DNA of 6,273 nucleotides, taken from NCBI GenBank assembly GCA_946482585.1, contig CAMLSI010000326.1, positions 1 to 6,273 on the forward strand, in the 5' to 3' direction. Under the pieces are notes generated by a model that saw only the letters and a list, made by a program, of their open reading frames with translations, had not been told where the DNA came from and did not search any database. The DNA is from an uncultured Lysobacteraceae bacterium (GTDB lineage: Bacteria; Pseudomonadota; Gammaproteobacteria; Xanthomonadales; Rhodanobacteraceae). Below, piece by piece: positions 4,047 through 6,273 of the stretch. The translations under genes and the position numbers were made by a program. How positions within the stretch are numbered: position 1 is the stretch's first letter; the number at the start of each line of letters is the position of its first letter.

Positions 4047-6273
4047 AACAAAGTGGTCAGAAACACGCTGGGCCGGCGCACTGCGCTGAGTCTCGCCGCC
4101 GCGGCGCTGTTCGGCGGAACCGTCGCCACGGCATCGGCCGGATCGATCTGGGTCGAGCGCGCCGCGAGCGGCGAACGCGTTTCGCTCGAAGCGGTCCGGC
4201 GCGGCGAAACCTATACGCGCTTCATCGTGCACTACGTCGACGCGGCGACCTACGGCACGCGCGAACATGCGGTGGTGGAGAGCATGGCCGCCAGGCGCGT
4301 CGAGGCGGATCTCGCGCGCGTGACGGATGCGCTCAAGACGCCGCTCGCGCTCGTGCGTCCGACTGCGACCGGCGGCTTCGTGTTCGAAGTGCGCGGCGAC
4401 GGCGCGCGTCCGGCGCGTATCGACGCCGAGACGGTCATGCGCGAACTGGCGAAGAACCCGGACGTCGCGCTGGTCGAGCCGGACCTGCGCATGCAGATGG
4501 CGCTGACGCCGAACGACACGCGCTATCAGGATCAGTGGCACTACTTCGAGTCCACCGCGGGCATGAACCTGCCCGATGCCTGGGAAATCTCGACCGGCAG
4601 CGGCGTCGTCGTCGCCGTGATCGATACGGGCATCACCACGCACAGCGATCTGTCGGGTCAGACCGTCGCCGGCTACGACTTCATCAGCGACACGAGCGTG
4701 TCGAATGACGGCAACGGCCGCGACTCGAATCCGGCCGATCCCGGCGATGCGTACAACGGCAACAACTCGAGCTGGCACGGCACGCACGTGGCCGGCACGA
4801 TCGCCGCACTGACCAACAACAGCAAGGGCGTCGCCGGCGTCGCGTTCAATGCGAAGATCCAGCCGCTGCGCGTGCTCGGCAAGGGCGGCGGCAGCCTCGC
4901 CGACATTTCCGACGCGATCATCTGGGCCTCGGGCGGCAGCGTGCAGGGCGTGCCCGCGAACGGAACCCCGGCCAAAGTCATCAACCTGAGCCTCGGCGGC
5001 AGCGGTTCGTGCAGCAGCACGTACCAGAGCGCGATCAACACCGCGCGCCAGCGCGGCACGGTGCTCGCGATCGCCGCCGGCAATTCCAATACCAACGTGT
5101 CGGGCTTCCAGCCAGCCAACTGCAGCGGCGTCGTCGCCGTCGCGGCGAGCGACCGCGAGGGCAATCGCGCGTCGTATTCGAACTACGGCACCGGTATCGA
5201 CGTGACCGCGCCCGGCGGCGAGACCGCCGTTTCGGGCAACGGCGTGCTGTCCACCTTGAACAGCGGCACGAATGCGCCCGGCAGCGAGAGCTATGCGTAC
5301 TACCAGGGCACCTCGATGGCGACGCCGCACGTCGCCGGCCTCGCCGCGCTGATCCTCGCGAAGGCGAGCAAGACGCCGGATGAAATCGAAACGCTGCTGA
5401 AACAGAACGTGCGTCCGCTCGCGGGCAGTTGCAGCGGCGGCTGCGGCGCCGGTCTCGTCGACGCGACGAAGACGCTGCAGGCGCTGGACGGCGGCAACGT
5501 CGTGCCGACGGCGAACTTCACCTACAGCGTCAGCGGCCTCACCGTGACGTTCAGCGATTCGTCGAGCGACAGCGACGGCAGCATCGCGTCGCGTCACTGG
5601 GATTTCGGCGACGGCACGACGTCGACGCAGACCAGTCCCTCCAAGACCTACGCGGCGGCCGGCACTTATACGGTGAAACTCAAGGTCACCGACAACGGCG
5701 GTCTCGACAACACCAAGACAGTGTCGGTCACGGTACCGGGCAGCGGCGGCGACACGGTGCTGCAGAACGGCATCGCGAAGACGGGGCTCGGCGCTCCGGC
5801 CGGCGGCTCGCTCGACTTCACGCTGGTCGTGCCGGCCGGCGCGGGCAACCTCAAGTTCGTGACCACGGGCGGCAGCGGCGACGTCGACGTCTACGCGAAG
5901 TTCGGCAGCGTGCCGACGACGTCGAGCTACGACTGCAAGTCCGACAGCCCGAACAGCGCCGAGACCTGCACGATCGCGACGGCGCAGGCCGGCACGTATC
6001 ACGTCAGGCTCGTCGCGTACTCGGCGTTCTCGGGCATCAGCCTGACCGGCAGCTACACCACCGGCGGCGGCGACTTCAGCAACACGACGAACTACGCGAT
6101 TCCGGATCCGGGCAGCGTCACGAGTCCGATCACCGTGTCGGGACAGTCGGGCAATGCGTCGAACCAGACCAGGATCACGGTCAACACCGTCCATCCGTAT
6201 CGCGGCGACGTGCAGCTCGACCTGATCGCGCCGAACGGCCAGAGCGTGCGGCTGAAGAACTACGACAACGACA
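4032..6273 (+). CDS. Secreted subtilisin-like serine peptidase (S8) with PKD, PPC and P domains, C-terminus beyond window
   Basis: 747 complete codons are visible with no stop. Order: signal peptide 1-36 (NTLGRRTALSLAAAALFGG, cleavage near ASA|GS); inhibitor-like propeptide about 61-155, ending after ALVEPD; S8 catalytic domain about 159-485; PKD domain 491-568 with WDFGDGT (523-529); PPC domain 577-676; P domain from 681, cut off after YDND (744-747) and lacking roughly its second half. The catalytic triad is complete: Asp198 (DTG), His249 (HGTHVAG), Ser428 (GTSMATPH), with Asn351 (AAGN) as oxyanion residue. Six cysteines past the propeptide (327/364, 467/471, 635/646) fall into plausible disulfide pairs, which fits export. 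The protein likely digests extracellular protein, with the C-terminal domains stabilising or targeting it. Start: ATG 4032 has no SD; in-frame GTG 4044 has GGTGA four nt upstream and gives a signal peptide beginning NKVVRNTLGRR, so 4044 may be the true start. Confidence 0.96.
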   Translation, partial: MGELVNKVVRNTLGRRTALSLAAAALFGGTVATASAGSIWVERAASGERVSLEAVRRGETYTRFIVHYVDAATYGTREHAVVESMAARRVEADLARVTDALKTPLALVRPTATGGFVFEVRGDGARPARIDAETVMRELAKNPDVALVEPDLRMQMALTPNDTRYQDQWHYFESTAGMNLPDAWEISTGSGVVVAVIDTGITTHSDLSGQTVAGYDFISDTSVSNDGNGRDSNPADPGDAYNGNNSSWHGTHVAGTIAALTNNSKGVAGVAFNAKIQPLRVLGKGGGSLADISDAIIWASGGSVQGVPANGTPAKVINLSLGGSGSCSSTYQSAINTARQRGTVLAIAAGNSNTNVSGFQPANCSGVVAVAASDREGNRASYSNYGTGIDVTAPGGETAVSGNGVLSTLNSGTNAPGSESYAYYQGTSMATPHVAGLAALILAKASKTPDEIETLLKQNVRPLAGSCSGGCGAGLVDATKTLQALDGGNVVPTANFTYSVSGLTVTFSDSSSDSDGSIASRHWDFGDGTTSTQTSPSKTYAAAGTYTVKLKVTDNGGLDNTKTVSVTVPGSGGDTVLQNGIAKTGLGAPAGGSLDFTLVVPAGAGNLKFVTTGGSGDVDVYAKFGSVPTTSSYDCKSDSPNSAETCTIATAQAGTYHVRLVAYSAFSGISLTGSYTTGGGDFSNTTNYAIPDPGSVTSPITVSGQSGNASNQTRITVNTVHPYRGDVQLDLIAPNGQSVRLKNYDND

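Noticed and set aside
4023..6194. A 723-codon open frame on the minus strand opposite the subtilase
   Set aside because: It is an out-of-frame shadow: Arg/Ala/Val/Asp-rich, low-complexity, no domain, and exactly opposed to a gene with complete catalytic motifs. GC-rich codon bias keeps such frames open.

Overview
This GC-rich window looks like a bacterial chromosome with dense, ordinary gene organisation. The protein families point to a gammaproteobacterium, most likely Xanthomonadales/Lysobacterales (Lysobacter, Dokdonella or Rhodanobacter relatives). The clues are a secreted subtilisin with PKD, PPC and P domains, a DUF885 lipoprotein, a CysB-type LysR regulator and a CadC-type winged-helix regulator. 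This placement is inference from families and base composition, not from a marker gene. No rRNA, tRNA, mobile element, CRISPR array or phage gene is visible.

Layout, left to right. (1) Positions 1-482, minus strand: the N-terminal part of an OmpR/PhoB-type winged-helix transcriptional regulator, cut by the window edge. (2) Positions 483-744: a divergent control region. It holds an inverted repeat that covers the winged-helix gene's ribosome binding site, an imperfect duplication of that site, and a run of TTyGAGCG-like elements phased at 10-11 bp. (3) Positions 745-1731, plus strand: a full-length CysB-like LysR regulator. (4) A 31-bp convergent junction with a possible one-sided terminator. 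(5) Positions 1763-3571, minus strand: a full-length DUF885 putative metallopeptidase lipoprotein. (6) Positions 3572-4031: a 460-bp divergent gap with no credible gene but several dyad symmetries. (7) Positions 4032 to the right edge, plus strand: a secreted multidomain subtilase whose last (P) domain runs off the window.

The genes do not form an operon; every adjacent pair is divergent or convergent. The two right-hand genes both encode exported (predicted) peptidases with different catalytic chemistry, reading away from a shared intergenic region, so a common role in extracellular or envelope peptide breakdown is possible but unproven. The two left-hand genes are regulators reading away from a shared control region, where cross- or auto-regulation is plausible.

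I see no clear undescribed system. The most interesting signals are non-coding: the 11-bp phased array beside a regulator whose family binds 10-11-bp tandem repeats, and the SD-sequestering leader of that same gene.
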